Origin: Pachyseris speciosa
Taxonomy: Eukaryota > Cnidaria > Anthozoa > Scleractinia > Pachyseridae
Direction of reading: 5' to 3'
Length of the DNA: 64,000 nt
Assembly (NCBI GenBank): GCA_016490735.1
Contig: JAEMWC010000215.1
Span: forward strand, 261,001-325,000
Positions 52,905-64,000 of the stretch are shown here, piece after piece. How positions within the stretch are numbered: position 1 is the first letter of the stretch; the number at the start of each line of letters is the position of its first letter. The notes beneath the pieces were generated by a model. The model was not told where the DNA came from, made no database searches, and worked only from the letters and a program-made list of their open reading frames with translations. Made by a program: the position numbers and the translations under genes.

Positions 52905-53175
52905 TTTAAGTTCAAGTACAAGTTCAAGTTTATTAAAATTAACAACATAATACAAAAACAGCGCTAACCCGCAAATAGCTAAGGCTAATCTAGGCGGGTG
53001 GCGGGTAGGACTGTTTAAAGAGTAAGTATAATAATTGTGAGTATGGGATAAGTGAAGAGATAAAATAAATATACATGCACGTTGAATAAATAAATAAATA
53101 AATAAATAAAAATATACAATAAATAAATAAATTAATAAATAAGTAAATAAATAGATAAAACAGTAATTGCAGTTA
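52905..53175 (-). repeat. LINE 3' end inserted only in array unit 1
   Basis: The plus strand reads AAGTTCAAGTACAAGTTCAAG (a (TTGAAC)n-type tail for the minus strand), then CAGCGCTAACCCGCAAATAG and A-rich AAATAAAT runs. Units 2 and 3 lack it, which gives an empty-site comparison. The same element type lies at 62,450-62,690. Confidence 0.6.
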
Positions 53176-54280
53176 GATAAAGCTACTTTGAGTAATATTG
53201 GTGATGAGAGATTGTTGACTTTGGCAGAGTTTGTTTTGGATTTTCTCCCAAAAAGGCCCCTGAAAGAACACGGAAATGGTTCTTAATAATTATAGCGTGG
53301 GGGTGATTCCGGTGTAATTGCTAACAAAAACACTGTATTTCTTTAAATAATACTTATATCGGAATTTAAATTCTTATTTGTTGCCATTATAAATTTTCAA
53401 TAAAAGTAATGTAGAACAAAACGCTTTTATTAAACTGCAAGAGGCTCACGTAACCTTAAGAAAATACAATTTGCCACTCCAATGCATTCTCCTTGTAGTT
53501 TCTGGAGTGGCAAATATCTGGAAAAGTTATATCCATAATGTGACAAATTTTTATTTTCGGAAGTTTCATGTAACTTGGGGAATAATTTTCAAAATACACA
53601 GTAACTATGGTTAACTATCAGTAACTATCAACCTTGCAAAAAGTTAACTATTTCTCTTTGAGGATAAACGGCAATTTCAGGAGTAGGAACAACAAGAGCG
53701 TTTAAAATTTTCGGCTTAATGTATCTGCAAGTGTTGTTGAACTAGTGTTTGTAATATTACTGTTTTCACTGTCTTTGCTATTTTAGATCGAAATTGCCTC
53801 TACAATTTTCTTGCGGTCTTACATGTTTCTTTTTTTATTTTCATTTTATTTTCATGTTCCACAGATGTCTCAAAAAGAGTAAAGCTATATCTCTTCAGAA
53901 TTAAATTAAAAACTGCTAATGCTTGCTTGAATATCACCCTTTTACAAGCACAGATTAAAATATTCATGCAGACCTGTTTCAAGGAATTACTGTTATCCCA
54001 TTTTGTGGCAGGTTTGATAAACAAGTACCAGATGAAAATTGAACCTCTTGTAACAACCATGCAACCAGAGGTATCAGTAACTGTCACAGTGACTAGACTG
54101 AATAAAAATAGGAATTAGGTTTAAAGCGACTACATCCGCATCTGACAGCAAATCAAACAACGGCGACACCCCATCCGAATTGTTTTCAATAGCAGAAGAA
54201 GGAAGGGTTTGCGTACAAACTCTCAAAATCAAAATTGCGAAGAGCGTCAAATTCGAACGAATGTGACTTCCAAAGAGTCA

Positions 54281-54540
54281 GGCCCGTTTCAAACGTCGTG
54301 CTACTGCCGTGTTGAACTCAATTAATCGAATTAAATTCGACTTAAGCATGACGTTTGAAACCAAGTCTTGCTACTTCCGTGTAGCACGGCAAGGCCGTGC
54401 TACACTTGGTTTCAAACGTCGTGCTACTGTTGAGATTGTGCAACAACGTTTTATTTATTCGACGTATGAAACCAAGTCGTGAGTCGTGCGACAGTCGAGC
54501 CAGCTAAGCACGGCAGTAGTACGACGTTTGAAATTCGCCT
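54281..54540. mobile_element. MITE inside array unit 2
   Basis: Ends GGCCCGTTTCAAACGTCGTG and ACGACGTTTGAAATTCGCC with TCA on both sides. Contains an internal 12 bp perfect hairpin (TAGCACGGC ... GCCGTGCTA). Confidence 0.6.
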
Positions 54541-56310
54541 CACAGAGCAGCATCACTTAGCGATGTGAAGATAGCACGTACTGACGTAGGTGCCCAAGAA
54601 AACGAACGCACAAAATAGCACCACTTGTAAACAATTTTAAACGTTTATTACGAAGATAGTAGTCAGGTAGCGATAAACAATTGTAGCGATGGTGATTGTA
54701 ACTTTGATAGCGGTTGTATAGTTCCGTGATTGTGTGGTTGTGTGGTTCAAAGTAAAAGCAACAGAAACGAAACGAAACTTATATACTTGACTAATTAACA
54801 ATGGCACGAATACGATAACACATTCTTGAGATCAACTAACTATAATGAAAGAAACAATAAACTAAATCGAGCGTAAAACAATATTAAAGTAACTTACTTT
54901 GGTCGAGCTCCTTTTAAAGGTACTTGAAATACAAGCTGAGGGTACCGAAGATCGGAAAATAGAAGCTGATAGAAACGGAGCAGACGGAGCGCACGATCTC
55001 TTACAGCAATGGATATTAACCTTTGTCCCCAACCCAAGCGTGTAATGTGAGCGGATCACAGAACTAACTCATAACAATTTCGAAATAATCCGGTAACAAA
55101 AACTAGGCGCTCGAGAGGCGCATGTGACTACTGCGGAGATGTACAAGGAGAAAATATGGAAGTAGAATATTTGTCGAATATTCTGTTATGTGAGTAGGGG
55201 TAGCTACATAATAAAAATATTGCATAATATTGTTGATGAGAGATTGTTGAATTTGGCAGAGTTTGTTTTGGATTTTCTCCCAAAAAGGCCCCTGAAAGAA
55301 CACGGAAATGGTTCTGAATGATTATAGCGTGGGGGTGATTCCGGTGTAATTGCTAACAAAAGCACTGTATTTCTTCAAATAATACTTATATCGGAATTTA
55401 AATTCTTATTTGTTGGCTTTATAAATTTTCAGTAAAAGTTATTTAGAACAAAACGCTTTTATTAAACTGCAAGAGGCTCACGTAACCTTAAGAAAATACA
55501 ATTTGCCACTCTAATGCATTCTCCTTGTAGTTTCTGGAGTGGCAAATATCTGGAAAAGTTATATCCATAATGTGACAAATTTTTATTTTCGGAAGTTTCA
55601 TGTAACTTGGGGAATAATTTTCAAAATACACAGTAACTATGGTTAACTATCAGTAACTATCAACCTTGCAAAAAGTTAACTATTTCTCTTTGAGGATAAA
55701 CGGCAATTTCAGGAGTAGGAACAACAAGAGCGTTTAAAATTTTCGGCTTAATGTATCTGCAAGTGTTGTTGAACTAGTGTTTGTAATATTACTGTTTTCA
55801 CTGTCTTTGCTATTTTAGATCGAAATTGCCTCTACAATTTTCTTGCGGTCTTACATGTTTCTTTTTTTATTTTCATTTTATTTTCATGTTCCACAGATGT
55901 CTCAAAAAGAGTAAAGCTATATCTCTTCAGAATTAAATTAAAAACTGCTAATGCTTGCTTGAATATCACCCTTTTACAAGCACAGATTAAAATATTCATG
56001 CAGACCTGTTTCAAGGAATTACTGTTATCCCATTTTGTGGCAGGTTTGATAAACAAGTACCAGATGAAAATTGAACCTCTTGTAACAACCATGCAACCAG
56101 AGGTATCAGTAACTGTCACAGTGACTAGACTGAATAAAAATAGGAATTAATCAAAGCGACTACATCCGCATCTGACAGCAAATCAAACAACGGCGACACC
56201 CCATCCGAATTGTTTTCAATAGCAGAAGAAGGAAGGGTTTGCGTACAAACTCTCAAAATCAAAATTGCGAAGAGCGTCAAATTCGAACGAATGTGACTTC
56301 CAAAGAGTCA

Positions 56311-56581
56311 GGCCCGTTTCAAACGTCGTGCTACTGCCGTGTTGAACTCAATTAATCGAATTAAATTCGACTTAAGCACGACGTTTGAAACCAAGTCTTG
56401 CTACTTCCGTGTAGCACGGCAAGGCCGTGCTACACTTGGTTTCAAACGTCGTGCTACTGTTGAGATTGGGCAACAACGTTTTATTCTATGGAATGTAATT
56501 CGACGTATGAAACCAAGTCGTGAGTCGTGCGACAGTCGAGCCAGCTAAGCACGGCAGTAGTACGACGTTTGAAATTCGCCT
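56311..56581. mobile_element. MITE inside array unit 3
   Basis: Same element and same flanks as in units 1 and 2, including the internal hairpin. Confidence 0.6.
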
Positions 56582-57775
56582 CACAGAGCAGCATCACTTA
56601 GCGATGTGAAGATAGCACGTACTGACGTAGGTGCCCAAGAAAACGAACGCACAAAATAGCACCACTTGTAAACAATTTTAAACGTTTATTACGAAGATAG
56701 TAGTCAGGTAGCGATAAACAATTGTAGCGATGGTGATTGTAACTTTGATAGCGGTTGTATAGTTCCGTGATTGTGTGGTTCAAAGTAAAAGCAACAGAAA
56801 CGAAACGAAACTTATATACTTGACTAATTAACAATGGCACGAATACGATAACACATTCTTGAGATCAACTAACTATTATGAAAGAAACAATAAACTAAAT
56901 CGAGCGTAAAACAATATTAAAGTAACTTACTTTGGTCGAGCCGCCTTTTAAAGGTACTTGAAATACAAGCTGAGGGTACCGAGGATCGGAAAATAGAAGC
57001 TGATACAGACGGAGCAGACGGAGCGCACGATCTCTTACAGCAATGGATATTAACCTTTGTCCCCAACCCAAGCGTGTAATGTGAGCGGATCACAGAACTA
57101 ACTCATAACAATTTCGAAATAATCCGGTAACAAAAACTAGGCGCTCGAGAGGCGCATGTGACTACTGCGGAGATGTACAAGGAGAAAATATGGAAGTAGA
57201 ATATTTGTCGAATATTCTGTTATGTGAGTAGGGGTAGCTACATAATGAAAATAATGCATAATATTGTTGATGAGATATTGTTGAATTTGGCAGAGTTTGT
57301 TTTGGATTTTCTCCCAAAAAGGCCCCTGAAAGAACACGGAAATGGTTCTGAATAATTATAGCGTGGGGGTGATTCCGGTGTAATTGCTAACAAAAGCACT
57401 GTATTTCTTCAAATAATACTTATATCGGAATTTAAATTCTTATTTGTTGGCTTTATAAATTTTCAGTAAAAGTTATTTAGAACAAAACGTAACATAATGT
57501 AACAAATTTTTATTTTCGGAAGTTTCATGTAACTTGGGGAATAATTTTCAAAATACACAGTAACTATGGTTAACTATCAGTAACTATCAACCTTGCAAAA
57601 AGTTAACTATTTCTCTTTGAGGATAAACGGCAATTTCAGGAGTTGGAACAACAAGAGCGTTTAAAGTTTTCGTCTTACTGTCACTTGTCTGCAAGTGTTG
57701 TTGAGCTAGTGTTTGTATTGTTGCTGTTTTCACTGTCTTTGCTATTTTAGATCGAAATTGCCCCTACAATTTTTG

Positions 57776-58560
57776 TCTTGTTATTGATGATGTAATGCTG
57801 CTCAATGTTGAAGCTCATGGAAGAACGATGCAAGGAAATACACGTGTGAACTACCGTAACGCAAATGCAAATGCAAGCGCAAGCGCCGACGCAAGAAATG
57901 AAAAAATTTTCATTTTCTTGCGCTTGCATTTGCGCTTGCGTTTGTATTTCACACGTGTGAACCGGGGCAACGCAAACGCAAATGCAAACGCAAGGCAACA
58001 AAACACTTGTTCCATGCCTCCACGGTTGAAGTTGAACCCAAGATGGCGTCTTCCACGAGTGCGGGTTCGGTTGGGGATTTCTCACTGTTTTTTTTAATTC
58101 CGTTTAAAGCAACAAACCCATAAAATGAAATATTAAAACACATAAGGGACGCCCCCTTTTACCCAGCGTGGTTTATTTCCCCTGCCAGTTTTAATATCAA
58201 GGTGGCACCTTCACATAGTAGGAACTAATCCTACTATATTCTAACGATATACTTTGTACACGATAAAAACGTCTGGACACGTATTTTTCCTCTCTTTATC
58301 AGTCGGTAAGCGAAAAGCAGGAAAAGTAGTAGTATCAAATTAAACTTCCATCTCGTCCGCCATCTTGAAAAAGACTTCGACTGCGCTTGTGTATCTAACC
58401 TTCCTTGTGTTTGTGTTCGACGTGTGAACGTCGTTTGCATTTGTGCTTGTACTTGCATTTGCATTTGCGTCGCACGTGTGAACCAGCCATTAGAGGTGGG
58501 GCCGAGGGTGTCGCCGCCCCCTTTTTTTCCGTAGTTATCAACGAAAGCCTCTGCAACCAA
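57776..58560. repeat. GCAAATGCAA-rich inverted-repeat elements
   Basis: 57,842-57,957 is an inverted repeat (CACGTGTGAACTACCGTAAC ... and the inverted copy ending CACACGTGTG) rich in GCAAATGCAAGCGC. A related inverted stretch lies at 58,395-58,490 (GTCGCACGTGTGAACCAGCC). Likely hAT-like MITEs. Frames there are spurious. Confidence 0.55.
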
Positions 58561-60279
58561 TCGACTTTTAAGTAGTATTGTGCGTCAGGCGGTTTAATTT
58601 ATTTCTTCGCCCCCCTCTTTCTGGATTTTCTGCATCCGCCCCTGGTTATATTATCTTAATTTATGGGCAGATCTTGTTTCTCTTGGGATTTCTGCAGGTT
58701 TTTGATGATGTCATGTTAAAGTGTTACTGTTACTTTTGAAACATTGACTTCCATGTACAACTGAACGTAACACTGTTCAGTGGCTGAATTCACTTTCTGC
58801 TTTAGGCCACATGCGTTACAAGTAACAACATGCGTGACAAGTAACAACTGTGGATTTTTCCAGAGTGATTCTTTTTTCAGCGGCAACATGGGTAATATGC
58901 AGTGAATGACTGAACTCCAAGTATTTCTGCAGGTGCGGTAGATATTGTAAATGACTTGGTTAGTTCAGAAGGTTGAATCACACTCTCTTTTAACGGCTCA
59001 CTCTCTACAGCTTTGCACCCAGTTAATCTAGTGATGTTGCTAAGATTATATCTTTGGTGCAGTATTCTCTTCTTATACTTGAAGGTTATCAGATTGATAG
59101 GTTTTTCCTTCTTCCATATCCAATGGTTTCCATAAAGTTACCTTTATTGTGCCATGAAGGTCACTTTGATAGGCGTTGAGAGGGAATTTTTCTCCATCAT
59201 CCGTTTTGACTTTCTTCTTGCCACCTTTTTGTAGTAGTTTGGCTTTTATTGCAATCATCTGATTCGTATTGATTGCAGAGATTGTGCCTATATTGGTAGT
59301 GGGTATTTCCTTTGGTTGAAGTCGATGTCATCAACACTGTTGAGGGCAACATTGCTGTACATGAGGAATGTTTTGTCTGATTGTTTATCAAGTTTAAATT
59401 TTCTCACTTGCCTGGGATTTTACATCACCTGCTTTTTTTTAAATTTGTCATGCTTGACAGGCGAAAAACAAATCCTCGGAGTAATTCACTCTCTGTTTGT
59501 ATACACATACCAAAGAAAGGCTCCTTTATACTCTTTTTTCACTCTTTTTTTTTTTCTTCCATGTTCTACGAAAGGTAAACACAATAATATTATTATAACT
59601 TTATATGAAAATAATAACGCATGAGCAACATTTTAAAAAGTTGTGGTAAAAAAATTGTTTGTTTCATAATACTACTACCGGTATTTGAGAATGATAAGAA
59701 AATAAACGAAACTATATTTATATGGGGTGAATTTGTGTGCATCATAAGTTGCACCTTAGAAATCAATTTTTATTATGATGAGAATCTAAAGTCAAAATCC
59801 TCAGTTTCAGTTTGGGATGCTTTAACATTTTAATATAGAGTCTGATAAGTACAGGTAAGCTTTTTGATCTCCAATATGCTATTGATTAGGACAAGTAGTA
59901 GATTTAAAGGTTTCTGGTCACGTTGATAAATTTCTTGTTCGTTTACAACACAATCAATTTGCTGCAGCTATTAAAATCATTCCCTTGAACTGCAAAGCTC
60001 TGGCTATTAAAGGGGAACTTCTGAGCATTGCAGTCCAAGTAATACTATTGGAGAAAATAATAAGACCGAAAGCCGGAAAACTTCATTTACTCAGTACTTT
60101 ATTTGGTACTATTAATTGCTACAAAATGTAAGTGAGGTTTTGCTAAATACTATTTGGAGGAAGATTTGTACTATTTTATAATGCTGTTACTGTACGTCTA
60201 TTTTACGGCAACATCATGTTGTCTAAATTAAGGCAGACATTGTCTTATGATCAGAGAAATATGCTATACATAATACACC
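58561..60279. other. Non-coding, nothing recognised
   Basis: AT-rich stretch with TTTCTTTT-type runs around 59,540. No gene or repeat with a clear partner was identified. Confidence 0.4.
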
Positions 60280-60607
60280 ATGCCATTTCTAATAAATGGG
60301 GAGAAATGCCATTTCAATTCTAACGAAAGGAGCAGAATATGAAATTTGCATTGCTTATAATCAGAAAGCCATTAAACACTTTTTACGACCAGCAGCAGAA
60401 ATTATAACATCTTATATTGACAAGTCTTACTTGAAATGAGCAATATTTCCTGCGGGTTTTTAAAACCCGCGTGTGTTGCAATTAACTTCTGCCGGACAAA
60501 TTGCTGTATGTATATACAGCTGGAGTTTTCAAAACAGGGCTCCATGGAGTCCATACTAACTCCTATTAGATGTCTCTCGCTGTTTTTTTTTTCTTTGTTG
60601 GACGGGG

Positions 60608-60635
60608 CGGGGGGGGGGGGGGGGGGGGGGGGCAT
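60608..60635. repeat. Poly-G run
   Basis: Almost uninterrupted G run of about 25 bases. Typical of a homopolymer assembly trouble spot. Confidence 0.8.
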
Positions 60636-61132
60636 GCTAACTACATTAATAATTAGAAGAAGAGAAAGAAACTGTCCCTGACTTCAACTTTGCATTAAGG
60701 TCTTATCCCCGCTCCCCTCCCCTCCTCTCCCCTCCAATTTTATTTGTCATTTAGTTTCCACTCTCTCTCAAAGAAAGAAACGTGCATTTGAAGTCTTCGC
60801 GCGGTCAGTTAGCTCGCAATGACGTGGTTAGAGTTTGATTTTCCGTTGGCCTCCTAGAGCAGAGTATTCCTTAGGACATCATTAAGTCCAGTGAGGGGAA
60901 AAGTCTTACGAGGTGCAGTGTCTGCCTCGTCTAATATCCTGCTGTGCAGTTGTTTGCTAAACGAGTACTTTGTTTACCCGAGCGCTACTGCTGGAACAAT
61001 GCAGGGATATTGAGAGCTCTGCTTTGAGAGGTAACAATTCTTTAGCCTCAGAAAGTAGGTGTCGGTGATCATTTCTAGGATCAGGGAGAGAAGCTGGTGT
61101 AGAATTTGGAGCATGCTAAAGACTTAGTAAAA

Positions 61133-61250
61133 ATGCTGTGGCTAGATGGTCGTCAACAACTCCTCGCTAACACGGACAGTAAACATCCGGGACCTCATGA
61201 AATTATCGAGAAAGACACAAGGCATGGCTGGGAATTTGTCTGCAAAAAGC
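61133..61250 (+). CDS. Possible first coding exon of a host gene
   Basis: 39 codons from an ATG (MLWLDGRQQLLANTDSKHPG ...) to a perfect GTAAGT donor at 61,251, ending one base into a codon. The frame is open, but no matching acceptor or downstream exon was found before the end of the window. Not recognised; may be chance. Confidence 0.3.
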
Positions 61251-62449
61251 GTAAGTTTGAACAGTTTTTTGACTAGTTTCCGCCCTCGCAACTTTATCGA
61301 GTGATTTGATAGTCTGAAAGTGTCATAATGACTGGTTTCCGGTGTCAGAAGTGATCACAAAATCGAGCGATAATTTACACAAATAAAATTCGACCATAAT
61401 TAGCTGTGATTCTTCGTAGCAATGACAAACGCTCGGTTGAAAACGCTGCTAGACTTCGCCTAAGTCGATGCCGCTAATTCCAAAGCTAACTTTGCCGTCA
61501 GAAAGAGCGTATTCTAGAGAGATTTGGCCGAATAACGCACCAAAATTCTCATGTCAGAGGTCACGTCAATTTCATGTCTAATTGCAAGACAAATAACATG
61601 TATTATTTGTCTTCCCTTTGACAGAGACTGTAGGTTCATAACGGGCCTAAATGCAAGTCTCCCTTTTGATAAACCGAGGTATTGATAAAGAAAGTTCTAA
61701 AACCCCTCAAATTTTCATGAGCCTGGTTTTCAAAAGGTCGGCTAGATATGGAAACCGCTAATGCGTATTTGATTGAATTCAAATCTGATGATAAGCTTAA
61801 ACACTTTGATTACAATCAATGATCAAATACTAATTTCTTCTTTATTAGCAACACCGCTGTTGGGAAGGTTATTGGGGAAGGCAGGAGGAGGGGGGAGGCA
61901 CTTGCGAAAATGGGAGCAGAAATTGAGAAAAATAACGTATGTAAGAAGTTGGGCAGAAGCAGGAGAAAGTTGTGGAAAAAAATATATTTGTAATATTGTG
62001 AAATATTTCGGAATCAAAGCCAGCTAGCAGGTGACAGCAGCTCAACCGCTTTAAATAGTCACCCTCCTTCCCTCTTCAATATGACAGTTCTGCAGCCGAG
62101 AGAGACTTAAGGGACAGCCAAGCAAGGCGTTTCCCTGGGAATTCAGTTTCAAGGGAAAAACCCTGGGGGAAGATCGGAGCCAAAATTTGAAGGGTATACG
62201 CCGAAGAAGCGAAAAAAAGAACGGACCCTCGGCCTTGTTTCATCGTCCCGCTGTTCCCACTTTCACCCACGAACAAATGTTGGAGCATCGTGATCGATTT
62301 CCACATGAACTGACGTCAGTGACATGGTGAGGCCTGACTCAGAGCGCTAGCTGTGCGCACTTTCATTTCTCGCTCGACAGAAACGTACATTAGAACAGCT
62401 TCGATGCGATCGCAGCCTGGCATTGAGATCATCAAGGTGAAGTGACACG

Positions 62450-62690
62450 AGCAGAAGTTGAAATTGAAGTTGAAGTTGATTTTTAATGACGTGATATTAA
62501 ATATAAATACAGAATTACCTGACCCGCAAGTAGTATAGCTAATCAGTAGGCGGGAAAGGAAATAAGGAAAGATGAAAGACTGTTAAAAAGAATATGCTGA
62601 TAAGAAAAGAAAGTTAAGATTAAAACGAGAACAACGTTGAGAAAAAAAAAAAGAGTGAGAGAGAGTAAAAAAATTTGAATAAAGCGCTGA
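62450..62690 (-). repeat. LINE 3' end inserted in copy 2 of the duplication
   Basis: Starts GAAGTTGAAATTGAAGTTGA and continues ACCTGACCCGCAAGTAGTAT, matching the element at 52,905-53,175. Absent from copy 1 (20,410-20,430), so it inserted after the duplication. Confidence 0.6.
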
Positions 62691-62699
62691 TTAGAGCAT

Positions 62700-62946
62700 C
62701 AAATGAGGACCAAAGGACGCGCTACCATTGCGCGCTTGCGCTTTCATCCTCAGGAAACATGCATGCGCAGGAGCATGCGCATACGAGGGGTAAGCTAAGC
62801 GATACTGGGGTCCACGATCCTCCCTTAGTTTTGAAGCATCCTTTGGTCTATGCACAAGCCATTGAATAGACTCCAGGGATCTCATTAAGGGCTGGGGCCG
62901 GGAATTTTCCCCGGCCGGCTACTTTCATAGAAAAACTGCATATTGA
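62700..62946. repeat. Duplication copy 2, third block
   Basis: Matches 20,435-20,665 (AACATGCATGCGCAGGAGC, GTCCACGATCCTCC, TTTGGTCTATGCACAAGCC). Confidence 0.7.
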
Positions 62947-63801
62947 TTGATTGATTGACTGAAGTCTTTAATAAACCATAAGATAAAAGATACATATCCT
63001 ATGTTACATACACGAGAACTGTGTAATGAAAATTACAATAATACACTATGGCTAAAATTAAATTATGTAATTATAACAGGTTGTGTTCAAAATTGAGTCT
63101 ATTTACAAATGTGTTCATGAAACGTTCGGTGTTAATCTTTGGGCGGAGGCAAACCTTGCGACGTAAATTATATTGCTGGGGTTTAGGCTTCGGCAGAATT
63201 TCATTTAACGGATGATGGCTTAAAGCCCTAGATAGCCCTAAATAATTTCTTGTCCTGCGTATGCATGATATCCTTGACATTCAATGGAACTGAAATGTAA
63301 CGCCGCTTGTAACATCTATTTAAAAAATTCTGTACTGTGTTTAGATTACGTTCATACGCACCATACACTGAAAGGCCATAAGTTAAATTAGGTAATACAA
63401 TTGTCTTAAAAAGGAGATCTATTTCATTCTGGTCATATTGTTCCTTTTTCAAAGTTCTCAATATATGGAGGCACTTGTTAGCCTTAACTAGTTTGACTTT
63501 AACATGAGAACTAAACTTACAATCACGTGCACTCTGAAGTGTGACTCCGAGTAAGCACAATTCATTATGTTGTGGAATGCAATTGACTGCATTACAAGTG
63601 TCCTTGTTCGATTTCTTTCTAATTACAAGCTCTTTGCATTTACTAGGATTACATGACATACAGCTATCTCGCGACCAATTTAAAAACTCATTTACTAAGG
63701 CTACAGAGGTATCAGTATTGCCTAGTACCGGTGCAACAATTGTAGAATCATCAGCATATTTGAATAACGCAGGGAAGCCACCATATGTAATTTCAAGATC
63801 G
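62947..63801 (-). mobile_element. 5'-truncated CR1-like LINE with clean target site
   Basis: Carries the end of RT: a YADD box (FKYADDSTIV, near 63,750), MSCNPSKCKELVIRKK (frame 63,228-63,659) and a short C-terminal piece. The tail is (TTGA)n on the plus strand. Flanking TTGA (62,943-62,946 and 63,802-63,805) fits a target duplication, and the empty site survives at about 20,662 in copy 1. Confidence 0.8.
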
Positions 63802-64000
63802 TTGACTCAGTATAAGACAACAGCTAGATTCCCCGGCTAATTATTGCACATCCCCACCTACATATATATTAGTGACAGCCTTGGACATAGTGTAACCTCG
63901 TTCCCAGGGCGATCAACCTCCTCTATTTTGATCCTTTTCGCGATCTGCAAACGTGAAAGATACCCTATAACTTGAAAGCCGTTCCAAAGTTCAAGTGAGA
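63802..64000. repeat. Duplication copy 2, last block and flank
   Basis: To about 63,890 matches 20,665-20,760 (TCAGTATAAGACAACAGCT, CATCCCCAC, GTGACAGCC). Beyond that nothing is recognised. Confidence 0.6.

Larger units (their letters stand above)
51857..57775. repeat. Tandem array, three copies of a unit of about 2.03 kb
   Basis: Units start at about 51,857 (2.37 kb, carrying an extra insertion), 54,224 and 56,256 (partial). The second and third units are offset by 2,032 bp and identical over long stretches, including the open frames at 53,800 and 55,832. Unit contents in order: a MITE, a block with ACGTTTATTACGAAGATAG, a block with GCGCATGTGACTACTGCGG, and a block with CACCCTTTTACAAGCACAG. 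Unit 3 lacks about 115 bp near 57,488 and ends near 57,775. No real gene is coded. Confidence 0.85.
60280..62335. repeat. Interspersed repeat/duplication, copy 2, split
   Basis: 60,280-60,520 and 61,745-62,335 match 19,605-19,860 and 19,840-20,410; a 1.2 kb insert lies between. Shared blocks: AATAAATGGGGAGAAATGCC, CAACACCGCTGTTGGGAAGG, CCCTGGGGGAAGAT, GTTGGAGCATCGTGATCGAT. The pair shows that one locus acquired insertions after duplication. Confidence 0.7.

Noticed and set aside
53800..56150. 95-residue and 63-residue frames found identically at two places
   Set aside because: They repeat with the array period and overlap each other on opposite strands; no homology or start signals.
57795..58097. 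Alanine/asparagine-rich frame NANANASASADAR
   Set aside because: Translation of a GCAAATGCAAGC inverted-repeat element.

Overview
The window looks like nuclear DNA of an anthozoan cnidarian, most likely a stony coral. It is AT-rich, has small exons with GT-AG introns, holds many tRNA-derived SINEs, MITEs and 5'-truncated LINEs, and carries host genes typical of animals (a NOT-type homeobox gene and an SLC22-type transporter). This assignment is inferred from sequence style, not from a database match.

Region 1 (about 1-15,100) is an endogenous Polinton/adintovirus-like element, cut by the left edge of the window. On the minus strand, reading inward, are a BRO-N/VRR-NUC nuclease, a DDE integrase with a chromodomain, a Cys-rich/phospholipase A2-like protein, an adenain-type protease, a hydrophobic virion protein, the major capsid protein, a small basic protein, a penton-like minor capsid protein and a coiled-coil protein. 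On the plus strand are an HNH endonuclease (edge), the packaging ATPase, a tiny Gly/Asn gene, two collagen-like fibres and two small proteins. A VLTF3-like late transcription factor on the minus strand closes the block. Together they cover integration, capsid building, maturation, packaging and late transcription; no DNA polymerase B is present in the window. Most genes carry one or more frameshifts or stops, so the copy looks decayed (or partly mis-sequenced). Nearly every gene starts with a position-locked motif, TCTAAY-N7-TATATG, whose last three bases are the start codon; I infer this to be the virus late promoter.

Region 2 (15,100-31,800) holds an RT fragment, a palindromic SINE pair, a NOT-family homeobox gene (minus) with a MITE sitting on its stop codon, an SLC22-like transporter (plus, eight exons with matching phases, N-terminal exons not found), a 17 x 45 bp minisatellite, and a Cys-rich secreted-protein gene broken by a Harbinger-like MITE with clean 3 bp target duplication.

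Region 3 (31,800-49,900) is mostly repeats: SINEs, a foldback element, two Tx1/L1-like LINEs, and one intact paralogue of the Cys-rich secreted gene (43,853-45,160).

Region 4 (49,900-64,000) is repeat-rich: a small 254 bp-period tandem element carrying a textbook type I hammerhead ribozyme with a four-pair, loopless stem III (a retrozyme/Penelope-like signature), a three-unit tandem array of about 2.03 kb, and a second copy of the 19.6-20.8 kb repeat that has been split by LINE insertions.
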